Source: an uncultured Paracoccaceae bacterium | GTDB lineage: Bacteria > Pseudomonadota > Alphaproteobacteria > Rhodobacterales > Rhodobacteraceae | Assembly: GCA_913061275.1 (NCBI GenBank) | Contig: CAJXSR010000004.1 | Span: 1-64,000 of the forward strand | DNA length: 64,000 nt | Reading direction: 5' to 3' | Shown: positions 7,877 to 16,433 of the stretch, piece by piece | How the letters are laid out: every line of letters begins with the position of its first letter | Numbering within the stretch: the first letter of the stretch is position 1 | The notes under the pieces: model-generated | Database searches by the model: none | The model's input: the letters and a program-made list of their open reading frames with translations, nothing else | What the model was told of the DNA's origin: nothing | Position numbers and translations under genes: made by a program

Positions 7877-9173
7877 TGGGTTTCTGTCCGGCCTAAGTGC
7901 CAATGCGCTGAAAGCTTTACCTTGGATGTTCGAGTTCTGGGCATTACCCCATCAGATGGCCCCTAAGAGCGATTGGGATACTTGGGTTATTCTGGGGGGG
8001 CGCGGCTCGGGGAAAACCCGCGCTGGCGCTGAATGGATACGAGGGCAAGTTGAAGGTGCGCGGCCTATGGATATGGGTAAGTGCCGCCAATTTGCACTGG
8101 TAGGTGAAACTTATGCACAAGTGCGCGATGTAATGGTGTTTGGTGACAGCGGTATTTTGGCCTGTTGCCCACCTGATCGCCGCCCTAAGTGGGAAGCCAC
8201 ACGCAGGCGGCTGGTATGGCCTAATGGGGCGGTGGCTACGTGTTATTCGGCCAGCGATCCTGAAGCGATGCGCGGGCCGCAATTTGACGGGGCTTGGGTA
8301 GATGAGCTGGCGAAATGGAAAAAGCGGCGTGAAGCTTGGGACATGTTGCAGTTTGCCATGCGGTTGGGGGATGATCCGCAACAGGTGGTGACGACAACAC
8401 CAAAAAATGTAGCGATATTGCATGATATTTTGAATGGTACGAATGCGGTTTCTACATCGGCACCAACATCGGCCAATGCGGTGAACCTAGCACAGTCTTT
8501 TCTGGATAAGGTGACAGCGGAATATGGCGGCACGCGGCAGGGGCGTGAGGAACTGGATGGCGAGCTATTAGAAGATGTGGATGGGGCTTTATGGCATCTG
8601 TCTGATCTGGATGCGGGGCGGGTTGAGGTGGCACCGATACTTGACCGTGTGGTTGTGGCGGTTGATCCGCCGACGACCAGCGGGGAAAACGCGGATGCCT
8701 GCGGGATTATTGTCGCAGGTGTTGTGATGCAGGGGCCGCCGCAGAATTGGCGGGCTTATATATTAGCGGATTTAACGATGTATGCGGTTACACCGAATGC
8801 ATGGGCTGCTGCGGTGACGGTGGCAGCAAAGGAATTTGGGGCTGACCGTGTGGTGGCTGAGGTCAATCAGGGTGGCGAAATGGTTGAGGCGGTTTTACGC
8901 CAACATTCTGCCCTGTTATCTTATAAAGGCGTGCGGGCAACACGCGGTAAATCAGCCCGCGCAGAACCTGTGGCGACTTTGTATGAGCAAGGCCGTGTGC
9001 ATCACTTGGGTGGTTTGCGTGATTTGGAAGACCAGATGTGCCAAATGAGCCTAGCGGGCTTTAGCGGCAAAGGCAGCCCTGACCGTGTGGACGCGCTTGT
9101 CTGGGCTATGACTGATTTGATGGTTGATGCGGCGCAAAATTATCATCGTCCGAGCGTTCGGGCACTTTTATAA
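7806..9173 (+). CDS. Gene transfer agent large terminase (gp2)
   Basis: The packaging ATPase/nuclease of the Rhodobacterales GTA, which fills capsids with fragments of host DNA. With the start at 7806 the protein has 455 residues: Walker A GGRGSGKT at 64-71, Walker B FDGAWVDELAKW with acidic pair at 166-167, coupling motif TTTPK, and an RNase-H-like nuclease domain from Asp287 (VVAVDPP). Typical lead-in ALPWMFEFWALPHQ is present. The frame is open up to 7734; I prefer 7806 for its AAGGCGG spacing. It overlaps gp1 by 71 bp and is the largest apparently intact gene of the decayed cluster. Confidence 0.92.
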   Translation: MMRTTHDRKSLAELLTCASAEEVDGFLSGLSANALKALPWMFEFWALPHQMAPKSDWDTWVILGGRGSGKTRAGAEWIRGQVEGARPMDMGKCRQFALVGETYAQVRDVMVFGDSGILACCPPDRRPKWEATRRRLVWPNGAVATCYSASDPEAMRGPQFDGAWVDELAKWKKRREAWDMLQFAMRLGDDPQQVVTTTPKNVAILHDILNGTNAVSTSAPTSANAVNLAQSFLDKVTAEYGGTRQGREELDGELLEDVDGALWHLSDLDAGRVEVAPILDRVVVAVDPPTTSGENADACGIIVAGVVMQGPPQNWRAYILADLTMYAVTPNAWAAAVTVAAKEFGADRVVAEVNQGGEMVEAVLRQHSALLSYKGVRATRGKSARAEPVATLYEQGRVHHLGGLRDLEDQMCQMSLAGFSGKGSPDRVDALVWAMTDLMVDAAQNYHRPSVRALL

Positions 9174-9198
9174 ATAATCTATTTTAGGAGCAAGATTT

Positions 9199-10371
9199 AT
9201 GGTTCTGCGATTTTTGCGGGGGAAATCCCCTGTGGTTGAGACGAAAACATCTGGAGCAGCCCCAGTTATTGCCTTTCACGGGGCAGCAAAAACCTGCGTG
9301 GTCGGCGCGTGATGTGGTGTCTTTGACGCGCACTGGTTTTGTCGGAAACCCTGTGGGGTTTAGGTGTGTCAAGATGATTGCCGAGGCGGCCGCAGCGGTG
9401 CCTTTGGTGTTGGCGGATGATAAGCGGAAGTATGAGGCGCATCCGTTGTTGAGCCTGCTTGCACGGCCGAATGTGGCGCAAGGACGCGCTGATCTGTTGG
9501 AGCGTTTTTATGGGCAGTTGTTACTGTCTGGGGACGGGTATTTTGAAGCGGCAGGGGCGCATAATGATGGTGGGCCTGCGGAACTGTATGTGCTGCGATC
9601 TGATCGGATGCGGGTTGTTCTGGGTGCGGATGGGTGGCCTATGGCCTATGAATATAGTGTGGGTGCGAAGAAACACAGGTTTGATATGTTGGCTGATTTG
9701 GCCCCGATTACGCATGTGAAACTGTTTCATCCGCAAGATGACCACTACGGCTTATCACCGATGCAGGCGGCGGCGGGTGCGTTGGATGTGCACACAGCTG
9801 CGAACCGATGGTCGAAAGCGTTGTTGGATAATGCTGCACGTCCTTCGGGGGCGATTGTTTACAAACGGTTAGATGGGCAAAGCACTATGGCAAGCGATCA
9901 ATATGATCGTCTGGTGGCAGAGCTGGAAAGCAACCATCAGGGTGCGCGAAATGCAGGGCGACCGATGTTGTTAGAAGGCGGCCTTGATTGGAAGCCCATG
10001 GGCTTTTCACCGTCTGATATGGAATTTCAGAAGACCAAGGATAGTGCAGCACGTGAGATCGCGTTGGCCTTTGGGGTGCCGCCGATGTTGTTAGGACTGC
10101 CCGGTCACAATACATATGCGAATTATCAAGAAGCCAATCGTGCGTTTTACAGGCTGACGGTTTTGCCCCTTGTTGGTAAGGTATCAGGCGCAATTTCTGG
10201 TTGGTTATCAGTAATTATGGTGCTGAATTGAAGTTATCCGCAGATATGGACGGTGTGCCGGCATTGGCGCATGAACGCGAAGTGCAATGGACGCGGGTGG
10301 CGGCTGCTACGTTTCTGACTGACGCGGAGAAACGAGTGATGTTGGGCCTGCCTGCGGTTGCGGATGCGTGA
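9199..10371 (+). pseudogene. Gene transfer agent portal protein (gp3), two frameshifts
   Basis: The portal is the ring through which DNA enters the capsid. Translation from the ATG at 9199 (AGGAG upstream) gives MVLRFLRGK... and stops early; homology resumes in the next frame after a run of five A (9288-9292), as AWSARDVVSLTRTGF. Removing one A restores the frame. Near 10208-10215 the frame shifts again: the frame carrying most of the protein ends at 10231, while the expected C-terminus (NYGAELKLSADMDG... ending GLPAVADA) is read in the original frame to a TGA at 10369-10371. The second lesion behaves as a 1-base deletion. Restored length, about 390 residues, is normal. Confidence 0.88.
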
Positions 10372-10603
10372 GCGCAAGGGTGGGTCACGGTTTTTATATG
10401 AACCGTTTGATGCAGCGGCGGCGCGTCTGGAGACCCATGAACAGGTAACGAATGAACGCTGGTCAGGGCTGGAACGACGGTTGGGGCAAATTGAGACAAC
10501 GCTGGAACGGCTGGAAAAGCGGCTTTGGCTGGCAGTTTACGGTGTGGTGGGCTTTGTGTTGATACGCGGCGTACTGAATATCTTTGAGATGGCTAATAGA
10601 TAA
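10364..10603 (+). CDS. Small GTA head-formation protein (rcc01685-like)
   Basis: A 79-residue protein with an N-terminal charged, coiled-coil-like half (ERWSGLERRLGQIETTLERL) and a C-terminal membrane-type segment (AVYGVVGFVLIRGVL). It lies between portal and prohead protease, the position of the small gene needed for head formation in the R. capsulatus GTA. Its ATG at 10364 overlaps the stop of the restored portal frame, which supports that frame as the ancestral one. An in-frame TTG lies two codons upstream. Intact reading frame; function by position only. Confidence 0.6.
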   Translation: MRERKGGSRFLYEPFDAAAARLETHEQVTNERWSGLERRLGQIETTLERLEKRLWLAVYGVVGFVLIRGVLNIFEMANR

Positions 10604-10614
10604 CAGGAAATTAT

Positions 10615-11172
10615 ATGTTTTATACAAATCAAGATTATGGATTAGAGACGAAATATGCCCGCTTTGACGGGGTGACAGCGTTAAAAAATGGTTGTGAAAT
10701 ATCGGGTTATGCGTCTGTCTTCGGGCAAGCGGATCAATCAGGTGATGTGGTGCAAACAGGGGCCGATAAGGCGTGTTTGCAAAAACTGATGGGTGAAGGG
10801 CGATCAGTAAAAATGCTGTGGCAACATGATCCAACTAAGCCAATCGGGGTTTGGAATGAAATACATGAGGATGGTAACGGATTGTTTGTTAAGGGACGTT
10901 TATTCCCAGATATTCAAGGGGGTGCGGAAGCTTTGGCGTTGATTAAGGTCGGTGCTGTAGATGGATTATATATTAGTTATCGAACATTAAAGGCGGAAAA
11001 ATCTACGAAAAGTGGTAGATTATTGCATTAATTGGAACTTTTGGAAGTATCATTGGTAACATTTCCAATGCTTCCCCAAGCGCGGGTATCTAGGGATGAG
11101 AAATCAGACGATGATCTTGCGAATGAGCTGGCGGCGGCATTGAACGCGGCGCGCCTTGAGATGCTGACCTAA
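10615..11172 (+). pseudogene. GTA prohead protease (gp4), in-frame nonsense codon
   Basis: HK97-type prohead proteases cleave the capsid delta domain during maturation. The N-terminal 138 codons match the family (SGYASVFGQADQSGDVVQTG, KMLWQHDPTKPIGVW, VDGLYISYRTL). At 11029-11031 a TAA interrupts the frame, but the same frame continues to 11172 with the expected C-terminal part (LELLEVSLVTFPMLPQARVS, then DDDLANELAAALNAARLEML). Homologues have an acidic residue where the TAA sits, so a single G-to-T change (GAA to TAA) would explain it. Full length would be 185 residues. Either decay or a sequence error. Confidence 0.88.
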
Positions 11173-11208
11173 GAGGTCAGTAAATTTTATCTAAAATAGG
11201 ATTGATAG

Positions 11209-12204
11209 ATGAGCAACCGAGAGAAGAAAGCGTCTGCGGGCCAAATGGCGTGCGCTAAACCGAATGGTTTGGAAATGAAAAGTGCGATGACTGGTTTCGT
11301 GCAGGACTTTTCCAAATTTAATTCAGAAATGAAATCGAAATTACAAACACAGGAACACAGATTAGCAATGTTAGAACGAAAAACACTTGAGACGATGAAC
11401 CGACCTGCGAACCGACCTGCACTTTCTGGTGCGGCGGCGATTGAAGCACCGCATCAAAAGGCATTTGGTGCCTATCTGCGATCCGGTGATGATGACGGGA
11501 TGCGTGGCCTTGAATTGGAAGGCAAGGCATTGTCGACGGCAGTGTCGGCTGATGGCGGGTATCTGGTTGACCCTGTAACTGCAGATAAGATTGCAGGGGT
11601 ATTGTATTCATCAGCTTCTATTAGGTCGATTGCAAATGTGGTGGCGATTGAAGCGACTGCCTATGATGTGTTGGTTGATACAACTGATATTGGGGCAGGT
11701 TGGGCGACCGAAGTGGCGGATAGTGTAGAAACCTCGACACCTCAGGTGGAACGTATCACCATCCCGTTGCATGAATTGTCGGCCTTGCCAAAGGCATCGC
11801 AACGTTTGCTGGATGACAGTGCATTTGATGTTGAAGGTTGGTTGGCGGAACGGATTGCTGACAAGTTTTCACGGGCTGAAGGCAATGCATTTGTTTCCGG
11901 TGACGGGGTTGATAAACCTACAGGTTTCTTGACTTATCCGTCTGCGGGTAATGGCACAGAGGTTTGGGTTGAAATCGGTCACATTCTAACGGGTGTTGAT
12001 GGCGATTTTGCAGCAACTAACCCTGCTGATGGAACCGGATATGGGCATTGGAAAAATACTTATGTTCAAGGGCTTACTGGGCAACCAGTGACTTATTGGT
12101 CTGATACACCCGTTTTGTTAAGTGCCGAAGGCGGTGACTTTGTAAGTGGCAGTATTCGGATTGCAATACACACAACTGTGTTGACGCCGCCCGCCGCAGT
12201 TTAA
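11209..12204 (+). pseudogene. GTA major capsid protein (gp5), 3' part replaced
   Basis: HK97-fold capsid protein. Residues 1-274 match the GTA capsid: helical delta domain with LAMLERK, then KALSTAVSADGGYLVDP, IPLHELSALPKASQRLLDD, GDGVDKPTGFLTYP and GDFAATNPAD. From about residue 275 (near base 12031) the expected capsid C-terminus of over 100 residues is missing and 57 residues of unrelated sequence (YWSDTPVLLSAEGGDFVSG...) end at 12204. I read this as a deletion fusing gp5 to the last part of a gene that lay at the far end of the GTA cluster. The capsid also has a 12-bp tandem repeat giving NRPANRPA (about 11397-11420). Confidence 0.85.
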
Positions 12205-12503
12205 TGCGCGCAGTGCTGCATGTGGATGTGGTTACTTTAGCGCGTGTTTTATTGGGCGTTGAAGTGGGAAAAAGATCTGAAATATGCGACCGTTTTTTTG
12301 ACCGCGCCCATGCGGCTGACAAGTATAGAAAGCGGTTTGGCCGTTACCATCTGGATTATGGGCGTGGTGATCTGGCGTCTGCGTGTTGGAATGCAGAAAA
12401 ACGATCAGAACCGTTTTTATCCGATCGCAATTATGCCCAGTGTCTGGGCGTGATTTTTGAGCGTATTGTGAAGGGGCCAAGGCCTAGCCTTGAGCGCAAG
12501 TGA
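12204..12503 (+). CDS. Small conserved protein at the 3' end of the GTA locus
   Basis: A 99-residue basic protein (opening MRAVLHVDVVTLARVLLGVE) that resembles a small uncharacterised Rhodobacterales family I recall near GTA genes and cysE; I cannot name a function. Its ATG shares the last base of the capsid-fusion stop codon, so it would be translationally coupled to whatever gene originally ended there. Aromatic and arginine-rich with Trp at about 62. It converges with the DksA-type gene and their 3' ends overlap by 20 bp. Confidence 0.55.
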   Translation: MRAVLHVDVVTLARVLLGVEVGKRSEICDRFFDRAHAADKYRKRFGRYHLDYGRGDLASACWNAEKRSEPFLSDRNYAQCLGVIFERIVKGPRPSLERK

Positions 12504-12834
12504 TGCAGGTTGCGACTGAAGGGTTGTGTTTTAACCTTTTGAGGGCAATGTCATCACCACATTCAAGACAGTAACCATATTCGCCTTGTGCCATGCGTTT
12601 AAGGGCTGAATTAGCCTGTGTAATTTCAAATTGACGTCTTTGGCTGGTAGCATTTGCCATCGCTTGTTGTTGCATGGCATCCATACGCGAAAGCCTTCCT
12701 ACCGAGGTTTGATCCAGGATAACGGTTGCGCGACTATCGCAAGCCGCTGTATCTATAGCGGTTAAATCGGCGATTATTGCATGCAACTGTTTGGTGAAAT
12801 TTGTTAGTTCAGCATCTGTCATAATGTCTATCAC
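12484..12834 (-). CDS. DksA/TraR-type C4 zinc-finger protein
   Basis: A 116-residue protein with a long helical N-terminal half and a C-terminal zinc finger, YGYCLECGDDIALKRLKHNP followed by ATCITCAQG (four cysteines). DksA/TraR proteins insert into the RNA polymerase secondary channel and alter initiation, often with ppGpp. This one lacks the length of true DksA and fits the short TraR-like group common in Rhodobacterales. The frame starts at a GTG (12834) with an ATG four codons in (12822); neither has a clear ribosome site. A dyad (12825-12840) overlaps the start. Confidence 0.85.
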   Translation of the reverse strand: MIDIMTDAELTNFTKQLHAIIADLTAIDTAACDSRATVILDQTSVGRLSRMDAMQQQAMANATSQRRQFEITQANSALKRMAQGEYGYCLECGDDIALKRLKHNPSVATCITCAQG

Positions 12835-12862
12835 TAGACATGATTTGTATTGACGCTGTCAA
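12825..12862. promoter_or_regulatory. Two adjacent dyads between the zinc-finger gene and cysE
   Basis: TGTCTATCACTAGACA (12825-12840) is a perfect 6-bp dyad with a 4-base centre over the start of the zinc-finger gene. TTGACGCTGTCAA (12850-12862) is a perfect 5-bp dyad that includes a consensus-like -35 element (TTGACG) reading toward cysE. Both divergent genes could be controlled from here. No regulator is identified. Confidence 0.4.
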
Positions 12863-12911
12863 TTATGTACTACATTGAGTCTTAAAGGTATCAATGAAAA
12901 GGGGCTGTAAA

Positions 12912-13715
12912 ATGGCTCAGACAGTAAAAAAATTACGCGAAGTAGACCCCGTTTGGGAACGTATCAGACGGGATGCGAAGGATTTGGTGGAATGCGAGCC
13001 AGTAATGGCTGGGATGGTGCATTCTAGTGTTTTACATCATAATAGCTTAGAAAAAACATTGGCTTATCGAATTTCTTTAAAGTTATCTAATGATGAAATG
13101 ACATCACAGATTTTACGTGAGATTGTTGATGAAGCTTATGCAACTGATGCGAGTTTAGGCGATAGTGCGCGCGCAGATATAACGGCAGTTATGGAGCGTG
13201 ACCCTGCTTGCCACAGTCCTTTGCAGCCTTTATTATTTTTCAAAGGGTTTCAGGCAGTGCAAGCATATCGCGTGGCACATTGGTTGTGGTCAGAAGGCCG
13301 AAAAGAAATGGCATATTTCATGCAAATGCGCAGTTCTGAGGCTTTTGGTGTGGATATTCACCCTGCGGCGCGCATTGGCAAAGGTATTATGATTGACCAT
13401 GCACATTCGATTGTGATTGGGGAAACCGCGCGTGTTGGCGATAATGTGTCTATGCTGCACTCGGTGACTTTGGGCGGTACGGGTAAAGAGGACGATATAC
13501 GCCATCCAACTATTGAAAACGGCGTGTTGATTGGTGCAGGTGCCAAGGTTTTAGGTAATATCACGGTGGGTTATTGCAGCCGTATTGCTGCGGGTTCTGT
13601 TGTATTGCAGGAAATACCACCTTGTAAAACAGTGGCTGGGGTACCAGCAAAGATTGTGGGCGAGGCAGGATGTTCGCAACCTTCGCAATCTATGGATCAG
13701 ATTTTAGCGGATTAG
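12912..13715 (+). CDS. cysE: Serine O-acetyltransferase
   Basis: CysE acetylates L-serine with acetyl-CoA, the committed step of cysteine synthesis. The 267-residue protein has the N-terminal helical domain (LAYRISLKL, ILREIVDEAY, RDPACHSPLQPLLFFKGFQA) and the left-handed hexapeptide-repeat domain from about 150, with catalytic DIHPAARIGKGIMIDHAH and GETARVGDNVSMLHSVTLGG. I chose the ATG at 12912 (MAQTVKK), preceded by AAAAGGGG, over one at 12894. It is the usual right-hand neighbour of the GTA locus in this order, which supports the orthologous position of the GTA remnant. Confidence 0.96.
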   Translation: MAQTVKKLREVDPVWERIRRDAKDLVECEPVMAGMVHSSVLHHNSLEKTLAYRISLKLSNDEMTSQILREIVDEAYATDASLGDSARADITAVMERDPACHSPLQPLLFFKGFQAVQAYRVAHWLWSEGRKEMAYFMQMRSSEAFGVDIHPAARIGKGIMIDHAHSIVIGETARVGDNVSMLHSVTLGGTGKEDDIRHPTIENGVLIGAGAKVLGNITVGYCSRIAAGSVVLQEIPPCKTVAGVPAKIVGEAGCSQPSQSMDQILAD

Positions 13716-13737
13716 AATTTAGTTTAGATGAATTTAA

Positions 13738-13766
13738 TAGCCCCGAAGTTTTGTACTTCGGGGCTA
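13738..13766 (+). terminator. Hairpin terminator between cysE and pdhC
   Basis: TAGCCCCGAAGT (13738-13749) and ACTTCGGGGCTA (13755-13766) form a perfect 12-bp stem with a 5-base loop. T-rich sequence follows on the plus strand (GTTTTGTT). It lies between the convergent cysE and pdhC genes and probably serves cysE, perhaps both. Confidence 0.8.
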
Positions 13767-13776
13767 TATAGTTTTG

Positions 13777-15045
13777 TTAAGCAAACATTGCTAAAGGATT
13801 TTCCAGATATAGGGCGACGCGAGCTAAGAATTGGGCGCCCAATGCACCATCTATGACCCTGTGATCGACGGATAAGGTGACAGACATTACGATGGCAGTT
13901 GTGATGCTGCCGTCATCCGCAATTACTGGTTTTTTCATACCAGCCCCAACTGCAAGGATTGAGCCATGAGGGGGGTTGATTACCGCGTCGAAGTTTTCAA
14001 TGCCCATCATACCAAGATTGGAAATAGCAAAACTGCCGCCCTGATATTCGTGCGGCGCAAGTTTTTTGTCTCGGGCGCGGCTGGCCAAGTCTTTCATTTC
14101 TTTGGATAATTCAGAAATGGATTTTTTATCTGAATCGCGCAAAACGGGAGTGAACAGGCCGCCTTCAATGGCGACTGCAACGGCTACATCGGATGGTTCC
14201 AATTTTAAAATTCGATCTTCGGCCCAAACGGCGTTGCAGTCAGGCACATCTTGCAGGGCTTTTGCGCAGGCTTTGATTATGAAGTCGTTAACGGACAGCT
14301 TGATACCGTCGGTTTCTAATGCGGCGTTCATTTCTTTGCGAGCAGCCATTAAACGATCCAGATGGATAGAACGGCGCAGGTAGAAATGCGGGATGGTTTG
14401 TTTGGCCTGCGTCAAACGTGCGGCAATGATTTTACGCATGCCATTTAAGGGTACTTCTTCGTAACTGCGATCCTGATACATTGCATTGACGCTGTCGGAT
14501 GTAGCTGAAGATGCGATTACTACTTTTGCGATAGATGCTGTTGCAACAGGTGTGGCAGGGGCACTTTCGAGATCGGATTTGATAATGCGGCCGTGCGGGC
14601 CTGAGCCTGTTATAGTTGCCAGATCAACGCCTTTGTCGGCGGCTATTCGTCTTGCTAACGGGGTTGCAAAAACGCGATCACCTGATTTTGTTGGTGCTGC
14701 TACAGGGGCAGGTGCCGTGATTGCGGCAACTTCTTCCTTGGCGGGTTCGGCAGCTGATGCGACAGGGGCAGAACTTACTTTATCCATTGCACTGGCATCT
14801 TCATCTTCTTCCAAAAGAATGGCGATAGGCGCGTTTACCGCTACGCCTTCAGTGCCTTCAGCGATCAAAATTTTACCAATAGTACCTTCGTCAACCGCTT
14901 CAAACTCCATAGTGGCTTTATCGGTTTCTATTTCAGCAAGAAGATCACCTGATTGAACAGTGTCGCCCTCTTTTACCAACCATTTGGCAAGTGTACCTTC
15001 TTCCATTGTTGGGGAAAGTGCAGGCATAAGAATTTGGATTGCCAT
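13777..15045 (-). CDS. pdhC: Pyruvate dehydrogenase E2, dihydrolipoamide acetyltransferase
   Basis: E2 forms the core of the pyruvate dehydrogenase complex and transfers the acetyl group from lipoamide to CoA. The 422-residue protein has one lipoyl domain (lipoylated Lys in [10 protein letters not shown], about residue 44), an Ala/Pro linker, the E1/E3-binding domain ([16 protein letters not shown] and TGSGPHGRI) and the catalytic domain ending with [21 protein letters not shown] precedes the ATG, 12 bp after pdhB. The lipoyl domain is almost identical to that of pdhB. Confidence 0.96.
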   Translation of the reverse strand: MAIQILMPALSPTMEEGTLAKWLVKEGDTVQSGDLLAEIETDKATMEFEAVDEGTIGKILIAEGTEGVAVNAPIAILLEEDEDASAMDKVSSAPVASAAEPAKEEVAAITAPAPVAAPTKSGDRVFATPLARRIAADKGVDLATITGSGPHGRIIKSDLESAPATPVATASIAKVVIASSATSDSVNAMYQDRSYEEVPLNGMRKIIAARLTQAKQTIPHFYLRRSIHLDRLMAARKEMNAALETDGIKLSVNDFIIKACAKALQDVPDCNAVWAEDRILKLEPSDVAVAVAIEGGLFTPVLRDSDKKSISELSKEMKDLASRARDKKLAPHEYQGGSFAISNLGMMGIENFDAVINPPHGSILAVGAGMKKPVIADDGSITTAIVMSVTLSVDHRVIDGALGAQFLARVALYLENPLAMFA

Positions 15046-15057
15046 TTCAGTATTCTC

Positions 15058-16422
15058 CTAACGATACGTGACTTGCTTGACGGCGGCGATAACTTCGGCG
15101 GTGGTCACAAGTGCAAGTTTTTCAAGGTTGGCGGCATAGGGCATTGGCACGTCTTTGCCTGTGCAATTAATCACGGGGGCGTCTAGGTAATCAAACGCGC
15201 GTTCCATGATGGTGGCAGACAGGTGGTTGCCAATAGAGGCAACAGGAAAGCCTTCTTCGATTGTCACACAACGATTTGTTTTCTTTACGGAATTTATCAA
15301 TGTGTCGTAGTCGATAGGGCGTAAAGATCGCAGATCAATAACCTCGGCGGATATGCCTTCTTCGGCCAGTTTATCAGCGGCTTCCAATGCGTATTTCATT
15401 CCGATGCCAAAGCTGACAAGGGTGACATCGTCGCCCTGACGCCAGATTTTGGCTTTGCCTATGGGCACGGTGAAATCTTCTAAATCAGGTACGTCGAAAC
15501 TGGTGCCGTAAATCATTTCGTTTTCTAAGAAAATCACAGGATTGGGATCACGGATCGCTGATTTCAACAGGCCTTTTGCGTCTGCGGCGGAATAAGGCAT
15601 TACCACTTTTAGGCCCGGTATTTGGGCGTACCATGCGGCATAGCACTGGCTGTGCTGGGCGCCTACGCGACTGGCAGCCCCGTTGGTACCCCGAAATACA
15701 ATCGGGCAGCCCATTTGGCCGCCTGACATGTAAAGCGTTTTGGCAGCAGAGTTGATGATATGATCCATTGCCTGCATGGCAAAGTTGAAGGTCATGAACT
15801 CTACAATAGGGTTAAGGCCACCAAACGCGGCACCAACTGCAAGACCGGTAAAGCCGTGTTCAGTAATAGGTGTATCAATCACGCGTTTTTCGCCGAACTC
15901 GTCAAGTAGTCCTTGGGATACTTTATAAGCTCCTTGGTATTGCCCAACCTCTTCGCCCATTAGAAATACTTTTTCGTTGGCGCGCATTTCTTCGGCCATG
16001 GCATCGCGTAAAGCTTCGCGTACAGTAGTGGATGTGAATGTTGTGCCTTCTGGAATGTCTTCCATGGGAACACCAACAGGGGTGATGGCTTTGGCAGGGG
16101 TGGTGGTTGCAGTTTCTTTAACCGAAGCTGCAGCTGGGGCGGGATCAGCACTTGCAGTATCTGCGGCACTGGCGTCTTCGCCATCTTCCAAAAGCACTGC
16201 AATAGCGGTGTTAACCAGCACGCCTTCTGTGCCTTCGGCAATCAAAATCTTACCGATGACGCCTTCGTCGACGGCTTCAAATTCCATCGTCGCTTTATCG
16301 GTTTCAATTTCACACATAATATCGCCACTTTCAACAGTGTCGCCTTCTTTAACCAGCCATTTTGCCAGTGTGCCTTCTTCCATTGTGGGTGATAGGGCGG
16401 GCATAAGGATTTGAATTGTCAT
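15058..16422 (-). CDS. pdhB: Pyruvate dehydrogenase E1 beta with N-terminal lipoyl domain
   Basis: The beta subunit of heterotetrameric E1 completes the thiamine-diphosphate site and binds the E2 core. At 454 residues it is longer than the usual 330 because it begins with a full lipoyl domain (1-85, ETDKATMEF) and an Ala/Pro linker; the E1-beta fold starts near residue 125 ([14 protein letters not shown]) with [17 protein letters not shown] and [18 protein letters not shown] lipoylated E1-beta is known from several Alphaproteobacteria. The gap to pdhA is 11 bp, so all three genes are one leftward operon. Confidence 0.95.
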   Translation of the reverse strand: MTIQILMPALSPTMEEGTLAKWLVKEGDTVESGDIMCEIETDKATMEFEAVDEGVIGKILIAEGTEGVLVNTAIAVLLEDGEDASAADTASADPAPAAASVKETATTTPAKAITPVGVPMEDIPEGTTFTSTTVREALRDAMAEEMRANEKVFLMGEEVGQYQGAYKVSQGLLDEFGEKRVIDTPITEHGFTGLAVGAAFGGLNPIVEFMTFNFAMQAMDHIINSAAKTLYMSGGQMGCPIVFRGTNGAASRVGAQHSQCYAAWYAQIPGLKVVMPYSAADAKGLLKSAIRDPNPVIFLENEMIYGTSFDVPDLEDFTVPIGKAKIWRQGDDVTLVSFGIGMKYALEAADKLAEEGISAEVIDLRSLRPIDYDTLINSVKKTNRCVTIEEGFPVASIGNHLSATIMERAFDYLDAPVINCTGKDVPMPYAANLEKLALVTTAEVIAAVKQVTYR

Positions 16423-16433
16423 TGTTTTTCTCC

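Noticed and set aside
11029-11031. Programmed readthrough of the protease stop codon
   Set aside because: TAA is a poor readthrough codon and there is no downstream stimulatory structure I can see; other GTA genes are also broken, so decay or error is simpler.
12232-12480. Leftward ORF antisense to the small GTA-flank gene
   Set aside because: Shadow of the rightward gene, which has a coupled start; no recognisable features.
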